Source of the DNA: Helianthus annuus
Taxonomy: Eukaryota > Streptophyta > Magnoliopsida > Asterales > Asteraceae
DNA length: 64,000 nucleotides
Assembly (NCBI RefSeq): GCF_002127325.2
Contig: NC_035435.2
Span: 117,965,464-118,029,463 of the forward strand
Reading direction: 5' to 3'
Position 1 is the first letter of the stretch. The number at the start of each line of letters is the position of its first letter. The notes under the pieces are model-generated. The model saw only the letters and a list, made by a program, of their open reading frames with translations. It was not told the origin of the DNA and ran no database searches. Position numbers and translations under genes: made by a program. Below, piece by piece: positions 1 to 12,439 of this stretch.

Positions 1-976
1 GATTTTTTGGTTAAATCTGGTCATGTGCATTGCACATTAGAGCATTTTTGTCATTTCACATTCATATGGGCTATTTTGTAGAAAAACTTTTATTCAGTGA
101 CTATTTTGTACAAAACTTAAAAATATATAAATTCTCTTTTCTTTCTCTGATCATCAGAAAGTTCTCTCTCTTTTCTAGTTGTGTACCTTGTTGACAACTA
201 TTTTATTATGTTAATCGACTAATTTATGTTGCTCCTAAAATCCCAGAGGATTTATAGCACCTGATCAAGAAGGTTGTTGCTATCAGGAAGCATTTGGAGA
301 GGAACAGGAAGGATAAAAACTGTGGGTGAAGGGGTGGTTGTGGTGGGTTAGGTGCGACAGAGGATTTATACCACCTGAACAGAAAGCATTTGGTGGGTTT
401 TGGAGACTCGATGCCGGAATTGTTTTTAGGGTTTTCATATTTTTGGTTTTGGGGGTTTTTGATTTGGTATTCAGGTTTTTAATTGGGGGTTTTGGATGCA
501 AGTAGCAGTGAATGTGGAGGTGGAGGTGGATGAAGTAATTCAAATCAACCAAAAGTTTGTGACATACACATGATTCACTACGACGAGCAGCAACCAAACT
601 TGCTTCTTCCGGATACAACTTCTTGACTCGGAAGAACAATATCGGTCCCCTTAAGAAGAGCAGAACTTCCATCGGATTCCTCATTAGCGACAAGAGACTT
701 TTTACTAACTGTGCGATAAATCTCTGTAAGAATAGTGGGAAATGCAGGGTCTACATTTGTAGCTTCAAGCGCAGACTTTGGAACATTATTTTAAATGTGA
801 ATGTGGAGGTGGGGGTGGAGGTGGAGGGTGGTGGTGGCGATGGAGGGTGGTGGTGATGGAGGTTATATATATAGTTAAAATAATAATATTATTTTAAATA
901 ATTTTTTAAATACTATTAAATAAATGGGATAAAAAGACTAAAATGCCCTTGGGTGACCAGATTTAACCAAAAAATC
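1..976. mobile_element. Foldback / TIR element, left end possibly outside window
   Basis: The first 23 bases (GATTTTTTGGTTAAATCTGG followed by TCA) recur as an exact reverse complement at 954-976. Weaker inverted similarity continues inward. Both outer flanks look like more of the same element, so the true ends may lie beyond position 1 and beyond 976. The interior has GGTGG-rich simple sequence at 505-530 and 800-855, and a coding-looking stretch on the minus strand (separate entry). No transposase is seen, so it is non-autonomous. The superfamily is not resolved because no TSD can be read at the window edge. Confidence 0.6.
578..781 (-). pseudogene. Unidentified coding-like fragment inside foldback element
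   Basis: On the minus strand a 67-codon open stretch has ordinary protein-like composition (it contains the peptides TILTEIYRTVSKKSL and GTDIVLPSQEVVSGRSK) and ends at a TAG. It has no start codon at its upstream edge. The surrounding bases are simple repeats, so the fragment stands out from its setting and could be an exon captured from a host gene. I do not recognise the family. It could equally be a chance open frame. The larger minus-strand open frame through 283-693 overlaps it in another register and looks less protein-like. Confidence 0.3.
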
Positions 977-1063
977 TAACTGGGTTTGGCCTAAAGGACA
1001 TAACATGCGAGATTTTGGAACATTAAGTACAAAACTTGTCAACTTTTTCTCTAAAGTACAGCG

Positions 1064-4000
1064 TGTCACACCCTGACTTTTGCGGAAGCGTGATTATGGT
1101 GTGACTTTCTTAATACCATAGCATTCAATCATAACAACGCTATATGATAAAACCATAAGATGTTCATCCATAATTTAAGTTTGAAAATAACACAACATAA
1201 TTGTCTGAAACGTCGACACCAAATTCTAAATTACAAACCACAACATGTTTGAAAGAGTTCACTAAGACTCGACAAAAGACCTTAAATAAAACCGAGTTTA
1301 GAACCATGTATCTCGTCCAGGAGTAAGATACACCTCCTAAACCCTAATGGCTTTGGATGACATCTTTTATTCATGACGCAGCTTGAAACATGCAAACACC
1401 TGCCAGATCCACTTAGTTCCCTGAAATACATGTAATTTGAAAAACATCAACAAAAGTTGAGCGAATTCATGTGTTTGTCTGTGTGTATGAATAAACCTTT
1501 AAAGTCTGTCTGAATGTATGTAAATCCTGATATGAAGCAATAAGGAAAAACAGATCACCAATGGTTTGCAAGGCCAATGGTATGTGTGAAGTGATGCAGG
1601 AAAACTCAAACCTAGCAGATTTGTCTCCGGGAATAAGACATAGTCGCCACATGGGCCACCCTGGTCCGCATGGGTGTGGGCTCGCTACACCCAAATAGAT
1701 CTATCACTCATGTCCCTCGGTCCTACAACGAGGATTAATGTCCTTAAGTGTCATACCCACCACTCACATGATCAAGCAGTACCCTTCCTTAGCTAATCAT
1801 ACCACATAAAATGTTTGTAAACAGTTTGTAACATGTATTTCACCCCCGAAGTTATAAAACTGAAAACAGTTAAAAGAAAAGAGGGTCATGAACTCACAGT
1901 CTTGTGTCTTCAGTACTTGTAACTCAAATCCCTTCAGCAAACACGACTACCTACAATGTACTAATGTCTATTAGACGGACGGGCCGTGCCTTGTCTTAGT
2001 ATTTTCGTTTTTGAATTACGTTTCTTTTATGTCATCAATATCATTCCAAGTTATAATTACTTGTTAAAATAAATAATATTTCAACTTAAACTATATTTAA
2101 TTTTGGAATAATTGTTAAACGATATTTTTGTAACAATACTTCCCAAGTATTTATATTCATATTTCCTTCCCAAGGATGGGGATATCTCATACATGCATAT
2201 TCGTATATTTTCGCCATGTATCGGTGTCGTATTCCGGTGTGGGTTTATACGTACGAGGATACGTATCTTCTTGTAATAGTTAACTATTCTTATACTTAAT
2301 TTTGTGTTAAACTTTCCGGAATATTATTTCTAATAAAAGTCCACTAATATATATTTCCCAAAAAATATATATTTAAGAGTTATTACTTAGAAAATTACTT
2401 ATAATTTTTCCTTTCGGCAAAAATATTTGTAGTTCCAAAATAATATATTTTCAAGTCTCACTTAGAAATATTTATAAACTTATTTTGTCCAAGAATAATG
2501 TATTTCAAGTTTACCCAAAAAAATATATATTTTTCCCAAAAATAATATATCTTCTAAAAATTCCAAGAAAATATATTTTTCTTCCCAAAAATATTATATT
2601 TTCTCCTTGTAAAAAATATGATATAACTTGGTAGCATTCATAAAAACATATTTTCATTTCTTGTGTCCAAAATATTATTTACCAAAAATATATTCATGAA
2701 GGTATTTTCCGGAATATTTTTGTAAGTTACATTCTTTCGTTCGGTTTTACAATATTATGCATGTAACTTGTGTCTTTAATCCTTGGGATTTTTTGTAATA
2801 TTTTGGATTGTAATTTCTTGGTATATGTTAAGTTATATTATTTCAAATCCTAAAATAATATAACTAATACACGAAGTATACAAATAATCACACACATGTG
2901 TCTTCTAAATATATACCTTTCAAATACATATTTAGTTATTTTTATTTACAAAAACCAACCTCCAATATTTGTATTTTTGTTACAAAAAATATGGCAAAGT
3001 TTATATTGAAAACCATAGTTAAAATACACTTGTAAATATTTGTTAGAAAATATTTTTCTAAGTGTTTATATTTTTAGAAAATTTTGCCATAGTTTCCCCT
3101 AAAAATGGAGGTGTCCATGCTATCAAAGCATATCATTTTCTTTTTAAAATCATCACAAACAATCAACAACTTAACCAACACTTACCAAGTGCCAAAACAA
3201 TGCTATTTACATAACAACATGAACTTGAACTTTCATAAAAACTTGTAGTAACTTGGTAGTGTGTTTAGTAGGTTTAGTTACCCTTTAAAATATATTTACT
3301 TCTTTAAAAACTTCATTTTTAAAGAAGTTAGGTGTTTACAACTTCCAAACACATTTTCTAGAAATGCTTCTCTATGTAATCTTTTTGTTACACAAGTGTT
3401 TCTACACTTGTTTAACCCTTAAAAATAGTGTTTGTTTATGTAAGAACCAAGTCTATGTAAATCTTGTTATTTAACTTAGTTTCTTTGGAAAACTATTTTG
3501 GGAAATCATCCACTTACAAGACTTGTATTTTGTTTAAATTATCATCACATATGAAAACAAATTTCATCATTCAAGTTCATGTCTACATAAAGTATGATCA
3601 TCTTCGTCTTTCACAAGATCATCATCTTAACTTACTAGATCATGTGTTTAATCACAATCTAGTAGGTTTCATATAATGTCTAACATCACTAACACAAATA
3701 ATCAATCATCAAGAAGCAAATCAACACTAATCATCATGTATTTATATGGTTTTAAGCTTATGTTAAAGTTTCATCTTCTTGTTCATTAGTGTTCTTTATG
3801 ATTATCATCACATATCATCTTTTAACCAACTAAATGAGAAGTAAATTCAAGTGACAAGAAGCTTACTACTAGCACAAGGGCTAGGGAAGAACACTTGAAG
3901 ATGAGAGAAGGTCCTTCCACTTCCGATGCCACCCAACTTCCTAACTTAGCTTCTAGCACCTTGTGATGACTTGGGATTGTATGAGAATGAGATGGAAATG

Positions 4001-4978
4001 AGGGTGGTGGTGGTGCTTGTTTGCGGCCGTGAGGGGGGAAGAAGAAGAGAGGAAGAAGGTGAAGTGTGTGAGAGATGATGATGAGCTTATGGTCTTCCTT
4101 GTTATTCTTATATCCAAGTTTAAGTGTTAATCCATTGGATAATATGTCTCATAAGTACATAACATATATCTTAACAAATCTCAAGGAAATCAAGGTGTGA
4201 GGCCACCTTGGTGACCGTCCACCATGGTGGGGGGGGGGTATAGGGTTGGGTTATGATGGATAGTTAGGGATATTAGTTAGATTCTAAGTGTATTAGTTAG
4301 ATGTTATGCATATTATGTGTTATATAGTGTGTTAGGGTGTTTGAAGTTCATAACTAGCTTAGAAACATTAAAAAATGTTTATAGTATAATTTTGGTGTTT
4401 CGGGTAGTGTCCGATTGTTCTGTTAGATACCGGTTCGTTAAAGTGTCAAACTATACCGTTTAGTGATCTTTATGTACCATTTTGTGACGCTTTTAATTTC
4501 CGACATTTAGGAAAACATTCAGGACAATTTAGACATTTAGTCATATTTATGCATGTTTTGAACTTGTTAAAAAGCTGATTTTTGCTGAATTATGCTAAAT
4601 TCAGCACTTTATATGGGTTTTAGGCACTTTCCGGCACTTAAACTATCACTTAGGAATGCAGTTCTGTGGTCCTTACTTCCCTACACACTATACTAGTGTA
4701 GTACTTAGTCTCTGGCCCATAATGGGTCTCAAAACACTGTCTGTCTATGTGCTGAGTTCTGTCAGCATTTTTCTGAGTCATCTGCTAACTGTGCTTTCTG
4801 CATCATTCTTGTCAGTAAAGTTTGTATGTAATAATGAGGTGACAATATGCAATATGTGATGCACATGTAAGTATGATGCAGTAATCAGAATGCGGTTATA
4901 TGTAATTCAACACAGTCATTAAGCACTAATCAAGATTAATTAATTGTACGGATACCTGAATTTTTGACGGTTGTCACA
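1064..4978. mobile_element. Solo LTR, 3.9 kb, chromovirus (Tekay/Del)-like
   Basis: This block starts TGTCACACCCTGAC and ends GGTTGTCACA. It is flanked on both sides by the same five bases, CAGCG (1059-1063 and 4979-4983), as expected of an LTR-retrotransposon insertion later reduced to a single LTR by recombination between its LTRs. It is AT-rich, has no long reading frame, and carries a run of ten G at about 4227-4236. Such long LTRs beginning TGTCACACC are typical of plant Tekay/Del chromoviruses; the lineage is inferred from length and ends only, because no pol sequence remains. The orientation of the lost element is unknown. Confidence 0.8.
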
Positions 4979-5077
4979 CAGCGCATGCAATTTGATGTAA
5001 ACATAAAGGAAAAAATTTGTAATTTACTCTAGTTATTATAATTACTTTTAAATAATAAAAAAGTAAACTTGTTTTTA

Positions 5078-6083
5078 GAGTTAAATGACCGGATAGTCCC
5101 TGTGGTTTGGCCTTTTTTCATCTTTGGTCCCTAACTTTCTAAAATTATAGTTATAGTCCCCAACTTCTTTAATTTCGTTCCCGGATGGTCCCTGGTGCAG
5201 ATAGAGGTTAATCTTTTCAGTTAAGTGGATGTGAAATGACCTAAATACCCTTACTACTAAAAAATAAACTTTAAATCAATAATCACCTTCAATCCAAACA
5301 CACTTCTTCTTCCTTGAACATGTGTTGAACTTGTGTTATTAGAATTAGATTACACACAAAATGAACCTCTGTTCAAGTGTTTCCACAGAATACTTATTAA
5401 AAAATATGGTTTCTCATTAACGATTTCAAAAAATTCCGTTTCAAGAAATCAAATACGTGTAACCAGTTGAAATTGTAATATGAAATGCAATGAATCTATG
5501 GTTCTTCAGTTTTGAACAGTAAATCATGAAATTCAACAATCAAATCGAATGAAAAAGAGAGATGAAGATACAGAGGAGGTCAAATTGAATGAAAATTGCA
5601 ACCAAATTTGACATCAAACAGAGATGACGTACCTGTGGGACTTGTAATTCCATTGTTTCTTGAAGAAAACGAGCAGTGAATTTTGTAGGATTTTTGTATG
5701 AGTTTTGTGTCGAACAGAGCATGTGTTTGTATAGTGGACAGAGACAGAAAGATGGTTTGTTTTGTTGGCGCAAATGCATTGCAACTCTTGTCTTGAAGGA
5801 TTAGGAAGAAGATGTGTGTTTGGATTGAAGATGAATCTGAATATGAGGAATAAGAGGTGTGTTTGGATGGAAGGTGGTTATTGATTTAAAGTTTTTTTTT
5901 TTTAATAATAAGGGTATTTAGGTTATTTCACACCCACTTAACTGAAAAGACTAACCTCCATCCGCGCCAGGGACCATCCGGGAACGAAATTGTAAAAGTT
6001 GAGGCCTATAGCTGTAATTTTAGAAAGTTAGGGACTAAAGGTGAAAAAGGCCAAACCACGGGGACTATCCGGGCATTTAACTC
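5078..6083. mobile_element. Mutator-type MITE (about 1.0 kb)
   Basis: Long terminal inverted repeats begin GAGTTAAATGACCGGATAGT on the left and, read from the right end inwards, GAGTTAAATGCCCGGATAGT. They extend for over 100 bases with the phrase GTCCCTAACTTTCTAAAAT. The flanking nine bases TTGTTTTTA (5069-5077) and TTATTTTTA (6084-6092) agree at eight positions, which is the TSD length of Mutator-like elements. The interior has no transposase. Four other elements in the window (27568, 28699, 30022, 63156) share this style of terminus. Confidence 0.8.
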
Positions 6084-7286
6084 TTATTTTTAATTCAAAA
6101 GTTATATGGTATTATAACTAGATTTGGAGGTGTGTATTACACATGTTAATTAAATGTTTTTTTAAATATTAATTTTAAATAACATGTCATATAGTTCTTA
6201 AAATCTATAGTTTATTAGAGGTTGACACGTGACATCGAATATTTGATATGAGAAAGAGACAGAGTATATAAATAATCTGGTTATTTCTTAAGAGTTCTGA
6301 AAATTTTGCAATTATTTAAAGTTCTAAAATAAACTCAACTCTTTATTAAAGTTATAAAATGAACTCAACCATTTATTATAAAAGATTGTATATTATAGAT
6401 AGTTAGAGCATTTACATAAACTATTTTGTTATAGGTTATTATTTTTGTATTTTATTACATTAAAAGTCTAAAACGTTAGTAAAAGTCAGGAGTTATTTAT
6501 ACCTAGTTTGTTATAATTCTATTTTATTAATCCCTTTTATAAAGCAAATCAGGATAAATATAAATGAAAAACAAAATGGTAAAAGATAAAAAATAAAATT
6601 AATGGATTAAAATAATATATTTTTACTTGAATCTTATTAATTAACAAACATTGTCTATATCTATTTATTTAGGGTAAAAGATAAAAAGATAATATTTATT
6701 TAGGGTAAAGGATAAAAATGTATAAATAAACTGTTTATTTATTAAGAGTTCGAAAGTTTTGCAATCAACTCTTTATTAAAGTTATGAAATGAACTCAACA
6801 TAAATAAAAAATAAAATCGTAAAAGATAAAAAGATAAAATTAATTAACAAATATTATCTATATCAATATATTTAGGGTAAATGATAAAAAGATAAAATTT
6901 ACGAATTAAAATATTTTTTTGAATCTTATTAACAAATATTATTTATATCTATTTTATTAGGCGGGAAACCATAAACGAGATAACTCCATAGAGCGCCACG
7001 CGTCCCATATATGATTTACTTTATTAATTTTTTTAATTTTAATCTTATTAACAAATATTATTTATATCTATTTTATTAGACGGGAAAACATAAATGAGAT
7101 AACTCCATAGAACACCGCGTGTTTCATATATGATTTACTTTATTATATGTGTAGAAATGAATAATATTTGGAGAGGATTGAAACTATGTAGCTTGCTAAG
7201 ATCTAAGATGGTGAATATATATACGGTATTTGATTTAAAGTGAATATTTTTTATAAATAAATATAAATATAAATGTCAAGTTATTC
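6084..7286. other. AT-rich intergenic stretch with a 119-bp duplication
   Basis: There is no gene here. Two adjacent copies of a roughly 119-bp unit lie at 6922-7040 and 7041-7148, each with AATCTTATTAACAAATATT, a GGGAAA(A/C)CATAAA segment and an ATATATGATTTACTTTATTA end. Earlier degenerate relatives occur at 6620-6700 and 6830-6900. The copies differ mainly by C-to-T type changes. Confidence 0.55.
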
Positions 7287-7361
7287 TACAAAGACTTCTA
7301 ATTGTAAGAAATATAAGAAGGATTTATAGAGTGACAACTGTTCAATAACCTAAAACTAAAC

Positions 7362-7418
7362 CCACTACATCACCACCCAAAACCTAAACACCAACCCCCA
7401 CCCCACCCCCACCCCCCG

Positions 7419-7460
<42 letters not shown>

Positions 7461-7547
7461 ATACCTCACCAAAAAAAACCCCAAAAAACCTAACCCTCCC
7501 CCCCTCCACCCCCAAAAACCTAAAAAAAAACCCTACCCTCCCCCCCC

Positions 7548-7589
<42 letters not shown>

Positions 7590-7676
7590 ACCTACCCCCA
7601 CCCCACCACCACCCAAAAACCTAAACCCCCACTCCCCACCCTCTTGGCAATTTTTCTTTTTTTTTTTTTTTTTGGG
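7362..7676. repeat. Low-complexity A/C tract with long poly-A runs
   Basis: The tract is composed of CCCCACCCC and AAAACC units with two A runs of more than 25 bases (about 7423-7458 and 7550-7582) and a T run at about 7652-7672. It lies inside the TIR element. It resembles decayed telomere-like or poly-pyrimidine simple sequence and has no coding content. Confidence 0.8.
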
Positions 7677-7701
7677 TGGGTGATTGGGGGGAGGGGGTGG
7701 G

Positions 7702-9396
7702 TGATGCGTGTTAGTGTATATATGTTTTTAGATATATATTTAAGCCCTTTTTACACTTTTAGCCAAGTTTTAAATTTATAAAACACGATATTTACTAACA
7801 CTAAACACACATATGGGCAAGTGCACCCATCGTGGACGTAGTATAGTGTTGGTAAGATACCGAGGTCGTCCAAGGACACAAGAGCTTTTAATACCGGTTT
7901 ATCCTCAACGTCTAATCAAATCAAAAAGGTTAGAAAAATGTTTTAAACTAAGAAAAATAAAAACTAACTAAAATGCTGAAAATAAAATAAAAATAAAAAC
8001 AGATAGACAAGATGAATCACTTGGTTCCGACACGTGTATTAGTATAACCTTTGATTATTTTCGCACTTTTGCACTTGTTTAAGAGATTATCTTAGTTATT
8101 GTAGTAGGCCCCTCTTTTGAAGGCGACGTTACCCTCAACCCAGTAGTTTGAGTCAGCAAGGATACAATCCTAAAGGGTCGGATTATTGAAAGATAATGAA
8201 TTAAGTTATTAATGCAAATTATGGTAGGCCCCGCTTCTGGCGGTGACGTTACCCTCGGCTAAGTAGTCTGAGTCAGCAGGGATACAGTCCTAAATAGCCG
8301 GGTTATAGTATTAATAGTAGTTAACTTATGAGGGGGTCAAAGAGTTTGGATCCCCGCCATCCAATACCTATGGGCATTGAAGGAGATCCTACTAAATTTG
8401 ACCCAGGTCCCAAGCAGGACCTCTAAACGCTGAACAAGGGCAAGACCCTTACCAAACCGTTCCCTTAACCCCCGACCAGGTAGCCAACATACCTCCATAT
8501 AGACCGTGGAGATATGAATGGTGAAAATCTTTTATTTTATATAGACAGTAAAATAACGCCAAGACACCACGGACAAACGATAAGGAAAGATCACCTTCAA
8601 CATAAGTAACTAGTTATTAAAGTCATTAATACAAAACCAAATAAAAAGTGCAAAAGATTAAAAATAAAAAGTATTATACTAAACACTTGTCTTCACCAAG
8701 TGATGTAAGAGACTTAGGCAAACATGGCCTTGATTGTCAAGAACTCTTACGATCAATCTTGGATCCCGAGACGACTCACACACTCTACGATGGACAATGG
8801 ATGATGGTGGTGGATGATGGTGTTATGGTGGTGGTGGGTGGTGGATGAGGTGTGAGAGAGGTGGTGTGCCAAGGGATGAGAGAGAATGAAGCCAAGCTCC
8901 TCTATTTATAGGCTGAACAGAAGGTTGGACACGGCCCCGTGTCCGCTGGACACGGCCCCGTGCCCGCCTGACACTCTCTCTCCTCATTAATTGTAATTGC
9001 GAATTACAATTAATGCGCCTGCTGTACTTTCACCACGCCCCCGTGCTCGCTGGACACGGCCCTGTGGTGGGCAATGGAAGCTTCTACTGGTTTGTCTTTT
9101 CTGCTGCTTCCTGGGCACGCCCCCGTGTTCGCTGGACACGGGGCGTGTTCAGACTCTGTTTCCTTCTTTTTGCCTTGGGAGGTGCCGTTGAGGGTCCGGG
9201 CAGTCCACTTTTGTTCCTTTTCTTGTATTTATGGTAGAATTAGTGGTCTTTTTGCTTCTTTTGTGATTTTGAGCTCATTTCATCCTGAAAATACAAAAGG
9301 AAGACAAAAACACTCTTTTTCCAACATTAGTACTTAAAAAGGGTTAGTTTTATGCCTTAATTGATGTGTTTTATATGTTGCATTTTACACACATCA
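7702..9396. mobile_element. Solo LTR of a Ty3/gypsy-like element
   Basis: This block begins TGATGCGTGTTAGTG, ends TTTACACACATCA, and is bracketed by GTGGG on both sides (7697-7701 and 9397-9401). It contains the phrase GGCAAGTGCACCCATCGTGG near its left end and repeated GGACACGGCCCCGTG units at 8929-9150. No internal region or second LTR is present, so this is a solo LTR of 1695 bp. The short open frames at 8997-9337 lie in the repeated GGACACGG part and are not credible genes. Confidence 0.8.
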
Positions 9397-9689
9397 GTGG
9401 GTGTTTAGGTTTTTGGTGGTGGTGGATGTTTAACGGTTTTTTTTGTAGTGGGGTTTTTTGTGTAGAGGGTTCTTTTAGGTTATTGGACGCTTGTCACTCT
9501 ATAAATCATTCTTACACTTCTTACAATTAGGATCCTTTGTATTTGATCCTAATCCATAAATATCTATACTACTTTATAATACATATTCGAAGGATAAAAT
9601 TGGAAAAAAAATTGTACTTAAAACATACTCAATGCACAATGTACAAGACTTAAAGCACCAAAAAACACAAAACATTCACCCTTCACCCG

Positions 9690-9929
9690 GATCCATCATC
9701 AACCGTCTATTTTCTTTCAATTCTTCACACGGATCGTGATCTGACGGATGACTTTGTTTTCACACGGATCCAGCTTTCCCCTTCCTTCTCTCTCATCTCT
9801 CTCACAACTCGCATCCTCTGCTTTCTCTTTCTATGGCGATTGGGCGACTTCATCAGGCCTCTCTCTCGGATCTCGCCAGATCTCTCACCAGATCTGTGAG
9901 GATTTCACCAGATCGATGAAGGTAACCTC

Positions 9930-9969
<40 letters not shown>

Positions 9970-11090
9970 CATAAACAACCGCGAGGTGCTGTACAATCGA
10001 TTTTAGGGTTTGCCATTTCATAAACAACCGCGGGGTGCTGTACCACTTGATGTGCGAGATTGAAGGCAACCACCTCACTGCTGCCGCTATTATCGGTCAT
10101 GACGGCACCGTTTGATTTGTTTGTGTTAATTAGGTCATTTGTGCTTCAATTGAGTTGTTTTAGTCCGATTGTTGTTGATGTAGATTCGGATCTGATCCGT
10201 TTCGTTACGTACTTGCGTCTCAGTTCAGATTCGTTTAGGTTTTCGAGGAGTTGATTTGTTGATCTGGATTTACGATCGATGATTCGTTGATTTCGATCGG
10301 TTTGTAGTGTCGGTTTTGATGATTTGATCTGATTTTGTTTGTTCAGTGATAGATAGATCATAGATATGAACTTGATTCTATTTTTGATTTTGTGAAGGAT
10401 GTACAGTTTCAGATCTGTGTAACGTTGAATGAAAAAAAAAAAGAAAAAAAAAGCAGTTGATTTTTGATTTTGATAGAGCTGTGAACAACTTATTAAGTGA
10501 TGAAAATATTAAATGGTGACATGCATGATAACATGAGTTGGATGCTTAGATCTACAATATATGTCATTGAATCTTTATTTGAGGATTGGAAGGGGTTTTA
10601 CTGTTTTAGTTTTAGGATTGCTTGTTAAAACTTTTTATCAGTTTATTTTATTCCGGTATACAGTAAGGAGTGTTGAGGATGTCTGGATTGCTTATCGCGA
10701 TTGTAAGGGGGTTTAGGATTGTTTATTAAACCATTTTTATCAGCTTATCGCGTTTCGATATCCAGTAAGCAGTTTTGAGGGTATTTGGATTGGAGCTATG
10801 GTTCGAATATCGAAAAAGACAAATGGGGCAAGATGATGCAAGAGGCTCTATGCCTTCTGATGAGGTACATTATTGCTTGTTTTACTACATCTCCACCATT
10901 ATATAAATTATGACTTAAATATTTATTAACAACTGTAAGCATTTCAACACAACTCAATTGTGTGTATAAAATTTTGAAAAAGAAGTTTGCAGCTTTTGAA
11001 ATTGGCATCATGTGTTGTACTGTTGTGCCAGTTTCCCTTTTGGCTCTTGATGAGATTTCATACCGAGAGTGAGTGTTTAGCATGTGAACT
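9690..11090 (+). other. Captured 5' region of an unidentified gene (within Helitron)
   Basis: This stretch looks like a plant promoter and 5' leader: CT-rich sequence, then ATGGCGATTGGGCGACTTCA at about 9833 opening a 28-codon frame that stops at TGA just before a GTAACC donor-like site. A 30-base CT microsatellite follows at 9935-9964. Further on, an exon-like piece at 10796-10864 ends at GAG|GTAC. I cannot assign a family. It may be the 5' part of the same captured locus as the TFIIF-alpha fragment, or of a different gene. Confidence 0.35.
9935..9964. repeat. CT dinucleotide microsatellite
   Basis: Fifteen CT units. It lies just after a possible splice donor in the Helitron cargo, a common position for CT tracts in plant 5' leaders. 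Confidence 0.9.
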
Positions 11091-11418
11091 CTAAAATATT
11101 ATGTCTCTTCTTATCATATAACTGAATTACATATAAATTTGATTACCTTTTGTACGTGTTTTGAAAATGGTTTGTTCAACTTGATTGTCGATTAACATGT
11201 CTAAGGAAAGATCAATTAACTAATTCTTATGTAGATTAGTTATGGTTTTGAATTATATTTTGAACCTGTTAACTTTTTGTGAGGTAAGGTATCTGATTAA
11301 ATGTTGGTGCAGAAGCTCCTCCTAAGGTCCATGAAGAGACAGGATCATCCGAAGCAAATATCTTTACCAGGAAATCTATAACTAATTCGAGCCGGAGGAC
11401 ATTTTAGTTTTAAACCGG

Positions 11419-11612
11419 CTCAGCATGCGCAGCCGCAACGGCAGCGAACGCAGCTGCATCGGCTCAGCATGCGCAGCCGCAACCGCACGCTACTGCATCG
11501 GCTCAGCATGCGCAGCCGCAACGGCGCAGCGAGCGCAGCCGCGTCTGTATCACCGAGCGCAACCCCAACGAGCCCGACGCAGCCGCATCTGTATCACCGA
11601 GCGCAACCGCAT
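11419..11612. repeat. GC-rich short tandem repeat island
   Basis: Imperfect repeats of CGGCTCAGCATGCGCAGCCG and related CGCAGCCGCATCTGTATCAC phrases form a roughly 190-bp GC-rich island in AT-rich Helitron cargo. Units recur at about 45-60 bp spacing. An open frame runs through it (alternating Arg, Ala and Ser) but is a by-product of the repeat. Confidence 0.75.
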
Positions 11613-11697
11613 CTTTAATACTTACTTGTTTATTACAGTAGGTTAACTGGCTAACCTCTTTTTTCTTTTCAGATAACAAGAATCGAGTATGTTCATT

Positions 11698-12346
11698 CTA
11701 AAGAGATATGAAGAAGATCAGGAGGATAATGAAGAAGAGGAAGGAGGACTGAGTCAATCTGGAAAAGAGTTGAGGAAGCTGCTCGGGAAAAATAGTGGGG
11801 TCAATGAATCCGAGCCAGAGCAAGAGGACGATGACGACGATGATGTAATGTCCTTTTTTATATTCAAAAAAGTTCACCAGTTGCATTTTTTATTGTTGGA
11901 ATGTGATTTTTGTTTATTTTGTTTTTGTTATGAGTAGATTGATGACGAAAGTTCCCTGTTCTTGCACCAAAGGCTAATAATAACGGGGTCCATCAAAGCT
12001 TAATAACAACCCTCTTAAAGAGGAACCCGTTGATAATAGCCCCTCAAAGCCAGCAGCTGCTACAACATCAGCTCGGGGAACCCCATCTTCAAATAAGTCG
12101 GCTAAGGGAAAGCGAAAAAGCACCGAGAGAACAAACCGTCAAATGGTGCCGCCACAGCTTAAAAGAAAGTCAAAACCGAAAATGTGCCATCTCATTACTA
12201 TTTTCATGTTCAGCATTTTAGTCAAGCGTATAGATGGTTTGAACTTGTTTTCGGTTTCAGGACGTGAAACATGTAAAGGAGGAGCCTGCAAAGGCCGGTA
12301 AAGGTTCATCAATGTGGCCATGAGCATCAACCCTGAAGCGAAAATG
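11698..12346 (+). pseudogene. TFIIF-alpha (RAP74) gene fragment, broken
   Basis: Three consecutive exon pieces with plant-type splice sites encode the acidic and Lys-rich middle of the general transcription factor TFIIF large subunit. Exon 11698-11844 reads into GGLSQSGKELRKLLGK then an Asp run. Exon 11938-12181 encodes KEEPVDNSPSKPAAA and GKRKSTERTNRQMVPPQLK. Exon 12261-12346 encodes DVKHVKEEPAKAGKGSS. Reading across them needs frame changes near 11955, 12010, 12170 and 12312, and the last exon hits TGA if read straight. The N-terminal dimerisation region and the C-terminal winged helix are absent. In the intact protein this region links the two folded ends of a Pol II initiation factor; here it is Helitron cargo and non-functional. 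The family call is from recognition of the conserved GLS-SGKEL-KLLGK block. Confidence 0.7.
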
Positions 12347-12439
12347 GTAAGATTTTTAAGAAATTTGGTTAACTGCTTTGGTTATGATTTGGATTCAAAG
12401 TATCTAGCTTGATGAGGTTATATGCAAATCAATATGGAT

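Larger units (their letters stand above)
7287..9541. mobile_element. TIR element of unknown family, split by a solo LTR
   Basis: The left end (TACAAAGACTTCTAATTGTA, then a stretch reading GATTTATAGAGTGACAA) recurs as a reverse complement at the right end (TTGTCACTCTATAAATC then TACAATTAGGATCCTTTGTA), giving inverted ends of about 65 bases. What remains inside after removing the nested solo LTR is C/A-rich simple sequence on the left (7360-7640) and G/T-rich sequence on the right (9397-9470). It is therefore a short non-autonomous element. I could not find a convincing TSD. Confidence 0.55.

Noticed and set aside
8997..9337. Overlapping plus-strand frames in the solo LTR
   Set aside because: They read through GGACACGG-type repeats in different frames; no domain.
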